Origin: an uncultured cyanobacterium
GTDB lineage: Bacteria; Cyanobacteriota; Cyanobacteriia; Cyanobacteriales; FACHB-T130
Length of the DNA: 64,000 bases
Direction of reading: 5' to 3'
NCBI GenBank assembly: GCA_936920195.1
Contig: CAKZHE010000251.1
Coordinates: 17,318 to 81,317, forward strand
This document shows positions 53,431-63,700 of this stretch, in pieces. The notes under the pieces were generated by a model. The model was given only the letters and a program-made list of their open reading frames with translations, was not told where the DNA came from and ran no database searches. Both the position numbers and the translations under genes were made by a program. Position 1 is the first letter of the stretch. The number at the start of each line of letters is the position of its first letter.

Positions 53431-54936
53431 TTAATCATCTTGGGGCAAGCTAATTACATAGCGATACCCTGCTTCTGACGAACCTTGAATCGAAATTTCT
53501 CCGCCTTGAACTTCTGCCAGATGGCAGCTAAGTAATAAACCCAAACCTTCGCGAGAGCTATGGTTGCTCTCCGATAGTTGAGATAGTCCCTCGGCGGCAC
53601 TCAATGGGGTTGTCACTGACGGTAATTGACTAGCCACAACAGATGGGTAAATATCTGGGGGAATTTCTTCAGTCTCTGTGATTTTTGAGGATAGCAATGC
53701 TGGTTGCAAAGATCCAAAATCTCGCCCTTCGATATTTATTTGCTGTAGACCATCTCCTAGCCAAGGATGGGAAACCCAAACCGTCAAATTTAACTTGGCA
53801 ATACTCCGGGCTACATGAATCCGTACCAGACTACCTGCTTCTGCTAGCTGGATGACATTAAACAGCAAATAGTACAGCATTTGCCGCCCCTTATCTTTGT
53901 CTAGCAAGCAGATGCGATTTCCCGGCTCGATTGATAGTCGAATTTGTTGCTGTCGCTGTTTAGCTATGGGCGAGAGGCTATTAATAGCCTGCTGGCAAAG
54001 CATTTCAATATCTACAGAAGTAATGTTCAGTTTTTGATTGCTTTCATCCAGATCTCCTAGGGACAAAATTTCATCAATTAGAGATACTAGATTTTGTCCG
54101 CTATGGTGAATAATTTCTAGATATTCTCTTTGCTTGACGGTCAACGGCCCATAAATTTCGCGACCGAGAACGCTGGCCATGCCCATAATTGATGTCAGCG
54201 GTGTTCGCAGTTCTTGAGATAGCTGGGTAAGTAATTTCACCCTGACAAAAGTAGTTGGTTGGTGGGGGGCTAGGGCAACGGGATTCGATAATTCTTCTGG
54301 GTTAGTTTTAGCGTTGACTTCTCCTCCTGGCTCCAATTTTCCAGCTTTGGGAAGCCAATATAGTGTAGGCGATCGCTCTTGTTTCAGCACTCGGTCGCGC
54401 TCAAATTCGCACATACTCCAACGAGCCATGAGCATCAGAAATTCGGCTTCTTTGTTGGTAAATTTTCGGGGTTCCAAGTCCATTACGGCTAGCGTTCCTA
54501 GGCAATGTCCCGAAATCCCCACTAGGGGTGCGCCTAAGTAGGAACGGATGCCGTAATATTGAACGAGGGAGCTTTCGGCAAAAACTGGATTGGCGATCGC
54601 ATTAGGAATACTTAATACTTGACGGCTATCAACCACATAAGTACAGAAAGATTCTGACCGGGGTAGCTGCCGCAGCGCTGCCCATTCATTCATTAACCCT
54701 ACCCTGGATAAGCCCACTGCCGATTTCAGCCACTGGCGATCTTGCCCCATCAAACCCAAAATACAAATCGGTGCTTCTAAAAACCGTGCAGTTGTTTGAG
54801 TGGCTTCTTCAAAAACTGGCACGATTTCGCTATCGAGTATCCCTAACTCTGTCAGAGCAGTAATTCTTTGTTCTTCTCGTACTTTCGCTGTTAAACCATC
54901 CAGACGGCAAAATAGCCTACTTTCCGCTCCTGCCAT
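53431..54936 (-). CDS. GAF sensor kinase-like protein lacking the phosphoacceptor His
   Basis: 501 residues from ATG 54936, preceded by AGGGG; the frame extends to a TTG at 54981. A GAF domain (about residues 25-180) is followed by a HisKA-like helix pair and a divergent ATPase domain. The H-box reads LSQELRTPLTSIMG, with Gln where His should be (codon CAA, 54214-54216). The N-box is partly kept (YLLFNVIQLA), the DxGxG box is lost (VSHPWLGDG) and the last glycine box is partial (REGLGLLLS). It is probably a pseudokinase that senses or scaffolds. Confidence 0.82.
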   Translation of the reverse strand: MAGAESRLFCRLDGLTAKVREEQRITALTELGILDSEIVPVFEEATQTTARFLEAPICILGLMGQDRQWLKSAVGLSRVGLMNEWAALRQLPRSESFCTYVVDSRQVLSIPNAIANPVFAESSLVQYYGIRSYLGAPLVGISGHCLGTLAVMDLEPRKFTNKEAEFLMLMARWSMCEFERDRVLKQERSPTLYWLPKAGKLEPGGEVNAKTNPEELSNPVALAPHQPTTFVRVKLLTQLSQELRTPLTSIMGMASVLGREIYGPLTVKQREYLEIIHHSGQNLVSLIDEILSLGDLDESNQKLNITSVDIEMLCQQAINSLSPIAKQRQQQIRLSIEPGNRICLLDKDKGRQMLYYLLFNVIQLAEAGSLVRIHVARSIAKLNLTVWVSHPWLGDGLQQINIEGRDFGSLQPALLSSKITETEEIPPDIYPSVVASQLPSVTTPLSAAEGLSQLSESNHSSREGLGLLLSCHLAEVQGGEISIQGSSEAGYRYVISLPQDD

Positions 54937-55091
54937 GACAACCCCTACCCCACATATTTGCTGTTTCGATTTTTTGTCCAACGGCTATCCCTAAGCTACC
55001 CTTCTAAATAAGGTTCCCTAACTGAGTCCAGGAATAAACAGCTAGATCGGATGGGATATTTGGTAGCCCAGGTTCTTGAGCATAGGGATTT

Positions 55092-55826
55092 TCAATCAAT
55101 AGGAGATGGGGATTTCCCCTCTTCCCAGGCTGGATGAGAGAGTAGCGCCGAAATTACCCGCACCCCTCGCAGTTGATTGGATAAGGGTAAATGACCTGGG
55201 GGAGCGGTGAGGTTCCAGATAAACTCCTGGGGATAGCGAGTCCAGCGATTGCCAGTCTTCCAGCCAATTTTATCCCACAATTTCTCCCATTTTTTACCTG
55301 TAGCCAGCCAAAGCGATCGCTGGACAGAAAAACCAAATTTCCCTTCTGAGTGCAACCACCACAGGGCATCAATGGTTTGCAAATCTAATGAGGGAAAACT
55401 TTCTACCTCAGTAAAATATAGCCACTTCCGTTGGACTGTGGCAGACCCCGCTAGTTCGCACAGCTTTTGTAAAGTCATCCGGTCAGCCAGCAGAAATTCT
55501 TGTTGGGCGAGCAATTGTTGCAGAGGATAGTAATCGATGCCCCGCTCGGAACGCAAGGGTAGAATCCCGCGAGGGCAGTGGTTAAGCAGAAATTCCTTGG
55601 CGTTGAGAGAATTGGCGAGCAGCAAAGTTTGATAGGTTTTGCTGTCAGCTAAGTTGGGGGGCTGTTTTTCCAGGCGATCGCGCAAAAATTCGATTAAGAT
55701 GTCGATGCCGGGATCGCCACAATTAGCTAGTTGGGCAATTATTTCGATTTGATTTTTTTCGGGAACTGACCTTAATTTAGAGCTAAGTTCGTTCAAGTCT
55801 ATGGCAGCTGTTGTCAAATCATTCAT
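55092..55826 (-). CDS. gun4: GUN4 domain protein
   Basis: 244 residues. A helical N-terminal domain (about 1-90) precedes a full GUN4 core: YYPLQQLLAQQEFLLADRMTLQKLCELAG, then FPSLDLQTIDALWWLHSEGKFGFSVQR.LW and a C-terminal WTRYPQEFIWNL..PPGHLPL. This is the two-domain form known from cyanobacteria. GUN4 binds protoporphyrin IX and Mg-protoporphyrin and stimulates Mg-chelatase for chlorophyll synthesis. The other GUN4-containing proteins of cyanobacteria are kinase fusions; this is the plain type. Confidence 0.9.
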   Translation of the reverse strand: MNDLTTAAIDLNELSSKLRSVPEKNQIEIIAQLANCGDPGIDILIEFLRDRLEKQPPNLADSKTYQTLLLANSLNAKEFLLNHCPRGILPLRSERGIDYYPLQQLLAQQEFLLADRMTLQKLCELAGSATVQRKWLYFTEVESFPSLDLQTIDALWWLHSEGKFGFSVQRSLWLATGKKWEKLWDKIGWKTGNRWTRYPQEFIWNLTAPPGHLPLSNQLRGVRVISALLSHPAWEEGKSPSPID

Positions 55827-55900
55827 GAAACTATTAGTTAAAAGTCAGGGAACAAGAAATTCCTCAAAGTCTCCCTTTTTTAGGGGATTTAGGCCGACCG

Positions 55901-56395
55901 CTAATCATTACCCAAAATTCGATTGATAATCTTAGTGGTCGAAATGGCAATATCAATGGGGACAAATTTAATTTTACCGCCATAAGCTTGAACTGCTGAG
56001 GCTTCGATGAGGTTTTCCAGTTGGTAATCGCCTCCTTTGACATAAATTTCCGGTTGGAGGACTTCAATCAGGCCGATAGCAGTGGGGTCAGAAAAGATTA
56101 CCACTCCATCGACTGATTTAAGCGCCGCGAGCATTTCGGCTCGCTGTTGTTCCGGGAAAATCGGACGGGGAGGCAAATGGGCAGCTAAGGGTGGTTTGAT
56201 GGTTTGGATGGAGGAATCGCTATTTAGCCCGACAATTAGCGATCGCCCCCAGGATTTAGCCATTTGCAAGTTGCGGACATGACCAAGATGCAACAGATCG
56301 AAGCAGCCATTAGTCAATACTAGCGGTCGCCAGCGCTCTGGGTAAGTAGCGATCGCCTGTTGCCAATAGCTCAAACTATAAATCTCCGGAATCAT
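55901..56395 (-). CDS. nucleotidyltransferase, RfaE2/HldE C-terminal-like
   Basis: 164 residues. It has the HxGH nucleotidyltransferase motif NGCFDLLHLGHVRNLQMA, VGLNSDSSIQTIKPP, EQQRAEMLAALKSVDGVVIF and PEIYVKGGDYQ, then ISTTKIINRI. This matches D-glycero-beta-D-manno-heptose 1-phosphate adenylyltransferase (RfaE2 domain). The kinase half (RfaE1) is not encoded here. It is in a minus-strand run downstream of nadE. Confidence 0.88.
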   Translation of the reverse strand: MIPEIYSLSYWQQAIATYPERWRPLVLTNGCFDLLHLGHVRNLQMAKSWGRSLIVGLNSDSSIQTIKPPLAAHLPPRPIFPEQQRAEMLAALKSVDGVVIFSDPTAIGLIEVLQPEIYVKGGDYQLENLIEASAVQAYGGKIKFVPIDIAISTTKIINRILGND

Positions 56396-56421
56396 CCTGC
56401 CATTTATCTTGTTCTAATCGT

Positions 56422-56488
56422 CTACTCGTTCCCAGGCTAGAGCCTGGGAATGCCCATCAACAGTCTAGCTCCAACCTAGGAACCAGTT
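56422..56488. repeat. dispersed repeat (CCCAGGCTAGAGCCTGGG type)
   Basis: Copy of the CTCGTTCCCAGGCT..AGCCTGGGAATG module, inverted relative to 37345-37416. It carries a hairpin and fills the gap between the rfaE2-like gene and the small gene upstream. Confidence 0.65.
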
Positions 56489-56508
56489 CAGAGTTGGGTA
56501 AGTCCTGT

Positions 56509-56697
56509 TTAAGTTGTCGCTTTTTGCTTATCAGCGTCCTTTTCGTTCTGCTTCTGGGGTTGGGCAATTTGGGTAGCGTAAACTTCTACGTCTCGCTGAA
56601 TAACTTCTTCTACCTGGGCAGCAAAAGTATTAAAGGCTTCGGTGATGGCATTTGTTGTTTGTCCAGTGGAGAAGTTGATCTGAAAAGTTTTTTCCAT
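56509..56697 (-). CDS. small hypothetical protein
   Basis: 62 residues, polar and helical (AITEAFNTFAAQVEEVIQRDVEVYATQ), with a Lys/Gln/Asp-rich tail. There is no membrane segment or known motif. It is in the same direction as nadE, 34 bases downstream of its stop. Conserved-looking but unassigned. Confidence 0.6.
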   Translation of the reverse strand: MEKTFQINFSTGQTTNAITEAFNTFAAQVEEVIQRDVEVYATQIAQPQKQNEKDADKQKATT

Positions 56698-56731
56698 TTC
56701 AATGTTTGAGAAAAAGTAAATTAATTAAAAT

Positions 56732-58465
56732 TCAGTATTTACTGGCAATGGGCATTCTCCAACCAGTACCAAAAGCACGATCGGTAATTTTGATGCCGGG
56801 GGGAGCTTGACGGCGTTTAAATTCAGCTTTTCTAACTAACTGAATTACTCGTTCTACTACGGCTGGTTCGTGACCTGATGCGATAATTTGATTGGCAGAT
56901 TCGCGGTGGTGAATTAAGCGCTCTAAAATATCATCGAGAATATCATAAGCTGGTAAGGAATCTTGATCGGTTTGACCGGGTTTAAGTTCCGCGCTGGGGG
57001 GTTTGCGGATGACGTTGGCGGGAATAATTTCTTCGAGGGAGGTTAAACTGGAAATGGGAAATTGCAGGTTTTCTTTGTTGGTGGAGTTTAACCAGTTACA
57101 AAGGGCATAAACTCGCGTTTTGGGAACATCGGCGATCGCGGCTAGTCCCCCATTCATATCGCCGTAGAGGGTACAGTAGCCTACCGCCATTTCGGACTTG
57201 TTCCCTGTGGAGAGGAGGAGATAGCCGAATTTATTGGCGATCGCCATCAATAAGTTACCACGAATGCGGGATTGAATATTTTCTTCGGCTAATCCAAACT
57301 GGGTATTGGCAAAGAGGCTGGCAAGGGTGCGATCGTAATCGCTCATCAATTGGGAAATTGGTAAAATCTGGGTTTGAATCCCCAAGTTTTCCCCTAAAGC
57401 TAGGGCATCTTGGATGGAATGATCGGAACTGTAGGGGGAAGGCATGAGAACGCCTAGGACATTTTTAGCACCTAGGGCAGCAATGGCGATCGCTGCTACC
57501 AAAGAAGAATCAATACCGCCGCTTAAGCCAATTACTACTTGACTAAATCCACATTTTCGGGCATAGTCCCGCACTCCCAATACTAAAGCCGACCAAATTT
57601 CTTCTTCTTCAGTTTCAGAAATTTTGGTGGTAGTATTTTGGGGATGAATTACTAAGTCTCGCTGTTGTTGTTCAAAATCAATGGTTAACAAATCGCTAGC
57701 AAAGGCACAAGCGCGAAAAATTAGCTCTCCCTGACGATTCAACCCAAAACTGTTGCCATCAAAAATCAAATCGTCGTTGCCCCCAACCTGATTGACATAA
57801 ATGATAGGTTGTTGATAGTGCAGGGCGCTATGTCGCAACATGGCTTCCCGCAACTTTGGTTTGCCAACGGTGTAAGGGGAAGCGGATAAATTGACAATTA
57901 AATCAACTCCTAGGGCAGCTAAATCGGCGATGGGATTGTCGGCATAGCTGCGTTTTCCCCAGAACTCCTCATCATTCCAGAGATCTTCGCAGATAGTTAC
58001 CCCAATCCGCAGGGGAGAACTAGCATTTTCTACATTTAAATTAAACCAGTTGGCTGGCAATCCGGGCTGAAAATAACGGTGTTCATCAAAGACATCGTAG
58101 GTGGGCAATAAGCGTTTGTGAAATACTTGCTGGATTTTTCCTTGGTGTAATAAGGCGGTACTATTAAATAAAGGTTTGCCTCCGGCAATATTGGCTTGGG
58201 GATTGGGCGATACTGTGCCAACTAAGACGGCGATTTCTCTAGGTAAGTCTGTGGCTAACTGTGCCAAGGTTGTCGCCATTAATTCGACAAAACTAGGATT
58301 TAATAGTAAATCCCTAGGGGGATAGCCACAAAGCGATAATTCTGGGGTGAGGAGCAGTTGCACGCCTTGGTCTGCGGCTTTTTGCGCCGCAACTAATATT
58401 TGTTGGGCGTTGCCAGTTAAGTCGCCAATGGTGGGATTGAGTTGCGCGATCGCTAGTTTGATCAT
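56732..58465 (-). CDS. nadE: glutamine-dependent NAD+ synthetase
   Basis: 577 residues. Catalyses the last step of NAD synthesis from deamido-NAD, ATP and glutamine. The N-terminal nitrilase-type glutaminase has the triad regions LTPELSLCGYPPRD (Glu), FHKRLLPTYDVFDE (Lys) and VTICEDLWND (Cys). The C-terminal synthetase has VVIGLSGGIDSSLVA, STGNKSEMAVGYCTLYGDMNGGL and later KPPSAELKPGQTDQDSLP. It lies downstream of an NrtR-like regulator and a NadD-like gene on the same strand, so the area is an NAD-metabolism group. Confidence 0.96.
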   Translation of the reverse strand: MIKLAIAQLNPTIGDLTGNAQQILVAAQKAADQGVQLLLTPELSLCGYPPRDLLLNPSFVELMATTLAQLATDLPREIAVLVGTVSPNPQANIAGGKPLFNSTALLHQGKIQQVFHKRLLPTYDVFDEHRYFQPGLPANWFNLNVENASSPLRIGVTICEDLWNDEEFWGKRSYADNPIADLAALGVDLIVNLSASPYTVGKPKLREAMLRHSALHYQQPIIYVNQVGGNDDLIFDGNSFGLNRQGELIFRACAFASDLLTIDFEQQQRDLVIHPQNTTTKISETEEEEIWSALVLGVRDYARKCGFSQVVIGLSGGIDSSLVAAIAIAALGAKNVLGVLMPSPYSSDHSIQDALALGENLGIQTQILPISQLMSDYDRTLASLFANTQFGLAEENIQSRIRGNLLMAIANKFGYLLLSTGNKSEMAVGYCTLYGDMNGGLAAIADVPKTRVYALCNWLNSTNKENLQFPISSLTSLEEIIPANVIRKPPSAELKPGQTDQDSLPAYDILDDILERLIHHRESANQIIASGHEPAVVERVIQLVRKAEFKRRQAPPGIKITDRAFGTGWRMPIASKY

Positions 58466-58468
58466 TAC

Positions 58469-59281
58469 TTAATTCAGGGATGAAGATTTGTTTCGGCTAG
58501 TTTTTTGAGGCGAGCGATCGCCCAACCATTCAGTGACAGGATTCAATTCAAATAGCGTCCCTTCAATTAAAGCAACTAATACATTTTTACGTTCAAAAAT
58601 TTCTCGTCGCTTCAGGGCATTTTCAGTCTGTTTGGTAAAGTAAAATTCCCAGGAAACATCTGTTGATAGTTGCAACCCTAACCTAGCTTGGACTTCTTGC
58701 CTGCGTTCCACGTGAATTGAGAATACTTCCGCAGGTTCGCCTTCAGCAGAGTATGTTCCCAAATGTTTCGGATTCCGCCACATATAAGACATCCCATTTG
58801 GCTTTGATGTACCTGTACCGAGAAACCAACCATCCTCAAAATAACTCTGAACGCCATATCGCATTGGCGTAGGGTCTTTATTAACTGGAAATACCTGGAA
58901 AATTTCCGCAAAACAATAATATTCTGGATGGGAAAGCAAGCGTCCCCATCCAGGGGACGGCTGGTCGAGTTTAAAATCAACTATATGCTGAAATCCCAAG
59001 GTTTTAAAGGCATCTGTGTATTCTGTTAATAAATTTAAGTTCAATGCTTCGTATTCTTCGACATGGGAGGGCAAACAACTAAACTCTCCCGGAAGAGATT
59101 TCATTAATTTTACTTTTAAATCATGCCACCATTTAATTTCAAAAAATCCTTCTATCACTAGGAGGAAGACGGCTGGAACCCATCCCCAAAATCGGCAGGC
59201 AATTAAAATCAAGACTATTACCAGCAAATATCTGATAATAATTTTTTTCCAGAAATTCATGAAGGTCTTGAGATAATTCAT
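58469..59281 (-). CDS. hypothetical membrane-anchored protein
   Basis: 270 residues. Two closely spaced N-terminal hydrophobic segments (IIIRYLLVIVLILIACRFW, VPAVFLLVIEGFFEI) are followed by a soluble region with PSHVEEYEALNLNLLTEYTDAFKTLGFQ and FHIVDFKL-like stretches. I do not recognise the family. It lies three bases upstream of nadE in the same direction, so it is probably co-transcribed. Confidence 0.7.
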   Translation of the reverse strand: MNYLKTFMNFWKKIIIRYLLVIVLILIACRFWGWVPAVFLLVIEGFFEIKWWHDLKVKLMKSLPGEFSCLPSHVEEYEALNLNLLTEYTDAFKTLGFQHIVDFKLDQPSPGWGRLLSHPEYYCFAEIFQVFPVNKDPTPMRYGVQSYFEDGWFLGTGTSKPNGMSYMWRNPKHLGTYSAEGEPAEVFSIHVERRQEVQARLGLQLSTDVSWEFYFTKQTENALKRREIFERKNVLVALIEGTLFELNPVTEWLGDRSPQKTSRNKSSSLN

Positions 59282-59313
59282 AATGGTAATAGAAACGCGA
59301 TCTTAATATTCCT

Positions 59314-60081
59314 CTAAATAAATACTAAAGGACGGTTTTTGAAAGGTGCAAAGGCTTCTTCATTAAACTGGTATAAAGTTGCCGGACGGCCGGCCCCCCG
59401 CGAAACTTTTACCCCGGTATCCGATAAAAATCCCAGTTTCAATAACCGAGTCCGGAAGTTGGAATAATCAGAAAAGTTTTCTCCCAAAACGGTTGTATAA
59501 AGCTGATACAGATCGCTTAAAGTAAAGACATCGGGCAGAACATCAAACGCCACTGGACTGTATTCTAATTTATTTCGCAATCGTTGATGACCATAGCCCA
59601 AAATTTGATTGTGGTCAAAGGCTAATTGAGGGACTTGATTAATGGGATACCAAGCAATCCCGCTCACCCCATCGGCAATTAATTCCGCTTCTTCATACCG
59701 CACTAAAGCAAAGTAACTTACTGACAGATAGCGCACGCCATAACTATCAGGATCTTCTCTGGGGTCGCGACCAGGACCGCCAAAGGTATATAGTTGCTCT
59801 AAATATAAGTTATTGACTCGGATTTTCTCTGCCAAAATTCGATAGGCTGCATCTTCCAAAGATTCCCCATGCCGCACCAACGTACCAGGTAAAGACCACT
59901 GCCCTAAATGCGGTTCTTCTTGGCGCATAACTAATAGAGCTAGCAGCCGATTTTGCGCCGTGTCTACCGAAAAAATGACGTTATCCACCCCCACTTTGAA
60001 ATCTGCCAGCAGGGACAATTCTTTAAACTTGGGATGGGAAAGTTTGACTTTGGAAGTATAGGGCGACTGTTTAGTTTCCAT
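59314..60081 (-). CDS. Nudix-domain regulator (NrtR-like)
   Basis: 255 residues. The N-terminal Nudix domain (about 30-175) has a degenerate Nudix box: [24 protein letters not shown], where the consensus REUxEE reads RILAEK, so two of the three glutamates are lost. The C-terminal part (about 180-255) looks like a winged helix ([33 protein letters not shown]). This is the NrtR layout: a repressor of NAD genes that binds ADP-ribose. It sits between nadE and a nadD-like gene. Confidence 0.85.
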   Translation of the reverse strand: METKQSPYTSKVKLSHPKFKELSLLADFKVGVDNVIFSVDTAQNRLLALLVMRQEEPHLGQWSLPGTLVRHGESLEDAAYRILAEKIRVNNLYLEQLYTFGGPGRDPREDPDSYGVRYLSVSYFALVRYEEAELIADGVSGIAWYPINQVPQLAFDHNQILGYGHQRLRNKLEYSPVAFDVLPDVFTLSDLYQLYTTVLGENFSDYSNFRTRLLKLGFLSDTGVKVSRGAGRPATLYQFNEEAFAPFKNRPLVFI

Positions 60082-60162
60082 ATCATTATAAAATGTTGGC
60101 TAAGATCGGAATCTGGAAAACCCTGATTTGCCAACCTGCAATCTGGGCTGCTATTCGCAGTG

Positions 60163-60750
60163 CTAGGCATAGAGGCGCTCTCGATGGATATATGCTTCTA
60201 CCGGAGGAGTCAATACTTCTGTGTCTCCATTTTGACGGTAAGCGGTAGAAGAAACATCTGAGCCAGTTAAAGAGGCGATCGCAATCTGCCCTCCTAACCT
60301 TCGCAACTCTTCTAAATTTTCCTCTGCAATGGGGTATCCAGGACGAGGTATTACCAATAATTTCACTTGTCGCAATAAATCTTCAATCCGATACCATTTG
60401 AGCAACGGCAACCCAGAATTGTGGTTGCCAGCACCACCGCCAGTCAAATCAGAACCAATCACCAGGGTAAATTCCCCCTGATGCCAATACTCTTTGGCTC
60501 GCTCTACTGTCTCCAAAGTCCTCCGGCTGCTCAGTTCTGGATAAATACCGATATTTTGACGCTGAATTTCTGCAATCAGCAGTTTCAGCATCATTTCTCG
60601 GTGAGCTAAGGGGGTTTGGTGCTGCTTAAAAGGATTATCCGCCGCCCATACTGCGACTAAATCGAAATTCTGCGATAACCATTTTAGAATCTTTTGGTGT
60701 CCGGCTGTCGGTGGATCGGCACTGGTGCCAAAAAGGGCGATATTGTTCAT
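60163..60750 (-). CDS. nadD: nicotinate-nucleotide adenylyltransferase (NadD-like)
   Basis: 195 residues. Adenylyltransferase motif IALFGTSADPPTAGHQKIL (HxGH-like region with AGH), WAADNPFKQ, FTLVIGSDLT and GSDVSSTAYR, equivalent to the ISSTxIR motif. It adenylates nicotinate mononucleotide to deamido-NAD, the substrate of NadE. The start overlaps the stop of the giant kinase by 4 bases (ATGA type). The GTSADPP motif departs from the usual GGTFDP. Confidence 0.85.
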   Translation of the reverse strand: MNNIALFGTSADPPTAGHQKILKWLSQNFDLVAVWAADNPFKQHQTPLAHREMMLKLLIAEIQRQNIGIYPELSSRRTLETVERAKEYWHQGEFTLVIGSDLTGGGAGNHNSGLPLLKWYRIEDLLRQVKLLVIPRPGYPIAEENLEELRRLGGQIAIASLTGSDVSSTAYRQNGDTEVLTPPVEAYIHRERLYA

Positions 60751-63700
60751 AAGATATTTAACTGAGTTTTTTTAGCTTGTTTTACCGGAATCTCTATTGT
60801 CAATACAGTGCCTTCGCCTAACACCGAATCGCACGTCAACCTGCCTTTGTGCCTGTTATGAATAATTTGATAGCTGGTAGCCAAACCTAAACCCGTACCT
60901 TTGCCAACTTCTTTGGTAGTAAAAAATGGTTCAAAAATTCGGGGTAAGACTTCTGGCGGAATGCCCACTCCATTATCTGCTATTTGGATTGCTGCCCTAT
61001 TGGAATTGAGTAGCTTGGTAGTAATTATAATCTTGGGCTGGCGGTTGGAGTTGTTACCTCGAAAACTTGCCAACGCCTCAATCGCATTCAAGAAAATATT
61101 CAGCAAAGCCTGGTTTAATTCCGTAGGATAACACTCGATTAAGGGCAGGCTTTCTCCTGCTTTGACTACAATAATTTCAGATTGGTCATTTTGGGAATTT
61201 ACTTCGTCATACTGTCGATTCAGACTATGTTGTAAAATTAACAGCGTACTATCTAGACATTCATGGATATTAGCATGATTTAACTTAGCTTTACCCAATT
61301 GGGAAAACACCCGTAAAGACTCAACAATATTCCGAATGCGGTTAGTACCTAACTTCATTGATGAAATTATTTTAGGAATATCTTCAATCATGTAGTTTAT
61401 ATCAATCTCGGCTATTTTAATTTTCTGGGCAGGGTGAGGAAAATATTGTTGATATTGTTCTAGCAAATTCAAAAGATTTTTAAAATATTCCTCGACATAA
61501 TCAATATTACCTTGAACAAAATTATTAGGATTATTGATCTCATGGGCAATTCCCGCAACTAATTGACCGAGACTGGTCATTTTGGCAGTTTGAATTAACT
61601 GCGTTTGACTGCGTTGTAAATCTTTCAATGTCGCAGATAACTGTTGATTTTTTTCTTGCAATTCTTCAGTTCTTGATTGTACTCTTTCCTCCAAGGTGGC
61701 ATAAACGCGAGCATTTTCGATAGAAATTGCCATCTGGGAAACCAAAACCTTGATGATTTTTAATCGCTCTTGAGCAAAAACTCCTTGGGCAAGACGGTTT
61801 TCTAAATAAAGAATGCCGATGAATTTTCCTTGATAAACAATTGGCAAGCTTAAAATTGATTTAGGTCGGTAGTTTTGAATATAGGAGTCGTTGGTAAATT
61901 TTCCTTGGATGGCGGCATTATTTAAGAGTAACGTCTCTTCCATTCTCTGCACGTAATTTATTATTGAAAATGGTAAATCTAGATCTTGATTAATCGGAAT
62001 AAATGGCAAATTGGTACTTGGTTCTAATTCCACATTCCCTTCCGCTGCCAAGATCATTTGACTATCTTCGAGCAAGAATAACATTACTTTCTGCGCTCCG
62101 GCACTTTCCATAATAATTTGCATTAACTTAGAAAGCAGATTTTCTAAAATCAATTCTCCAGAGATAGCCTGCGATGCTTTGGTGACAGTCACAATATCAA
62201 GTAGCGCCGAATTATTTTCAGTAGTAGTGGTAGTAGTAGGAGAGACTAACTCAGAATTAGTAACTTCTGGAATGGGGGCTGCTACAAATATTTCTGGATA
62301 TCGTTGTTCTAAATCTTTGACTTTAGCTAAAGCACCCCAACGCTGATAAGCATTGTAGGATTTAGTCAAATAAGCTTGACCAATAGTTTCGCGATCGCGA
62401 GAGAAATAAAACTCTGCTGCCAATTCCCAAGCCAAGGCTTCATCCTGAGTAAATCCTTCTGATTTTGCGCCAGAAATTGCCCGTTCATAATATTCTATGG
62501 CTTGACTATCTTGCCCCAATACTCGCGCTTTTTCCGCTTCGACTAAATCATAGCCATGCTGAAAGTTCATCGGAGCGTGAATTGCCCAATTTTTCCGCAC
62601 TTTTTGGTTAGCTGATACTTTCTTTAAAAATTCTTTTCGTTCTCTATCCGAAGCTTGAGGATAAATAGCCAGTAAAGATAGAGAATAATAAAAGTTGTTG
62701 CCCGCAATGGTAATTAGCCCAAAAGCACTATCGCTATATTTTTCTGCTAGTTTAGATGTTTTGACTGCCTGGGAGTAATTTCTCATCAAATAATCAAAAA
62801 TGGATGCAGTTAAATTACTACAAAATAGAATATTGCGATTATCGCTTTCTGTTGATTTTATCAAGCCTTGGCTAGCATTATCAATTAGGTCTTTATTCAT
62901 AAGCTTTAAATATAGCTGCATCCATAAATAAATTATTTCCAGAGAAAAGCTTTGCTTTGATTTTTTTAATTCTTGAATGTACTGCCCGTTTTTTCGCGCC
63001 AAGCTTGTGAGATTAATACCACTTAAAAAAGCAATTGTAATATAAATAAAGACTCCATAGCTGCTATATTCTAAGTCTCCAACTTCCATAGAAATTTTGA
63101 TTGTTTCTAGACAATGTTCGATTAAGTTTTTAAGAGATTCTTTCCAATGTCTAATCGAGCCAATGGATATCATATAAATCCTGGGCTTAAGTTTTTTGTA
63201 AGCAAAAATATTGATTAGTTCCACTGCTAACTGTCCAAATTTATATCCCCCATTAATATCTCCTATTCCGGCGCATAAGATTAAGCCATAAAGGACGTAT
63301 CCCATAGCTGTTTGCGGACAGTTACCATGTTTAATACTAAAATTAATCATTCTCATTGCTACTATGGGTAATAATTCAGGATTGAGCATTGCCGCAGCAG
63401 AAAAGACAGCGGTTAAAAGCCTCATAGTTGCTAGTTGATAAGGATCTGTCATAATTGGTAGAGCAACTAATTCTTCAATGGACTTATTACCCAAATTTAT
63501 TTTTGTTTGCAATAATTCTATGGCAATTCCTAATTTATTAACTTTTTTAGGCAATGGAAATTTTAATTCTTCTAGTAATGGCACTACTGTATCGATAATT
63601 TGTCTCATTTGGTTTTTAGCCATATAAAATTGAATTTTTTTCTCATAAACTGGAATTTTTTCAATCAAAGTTTTGGCTCGTTCTAGTACTAATTCCGATA

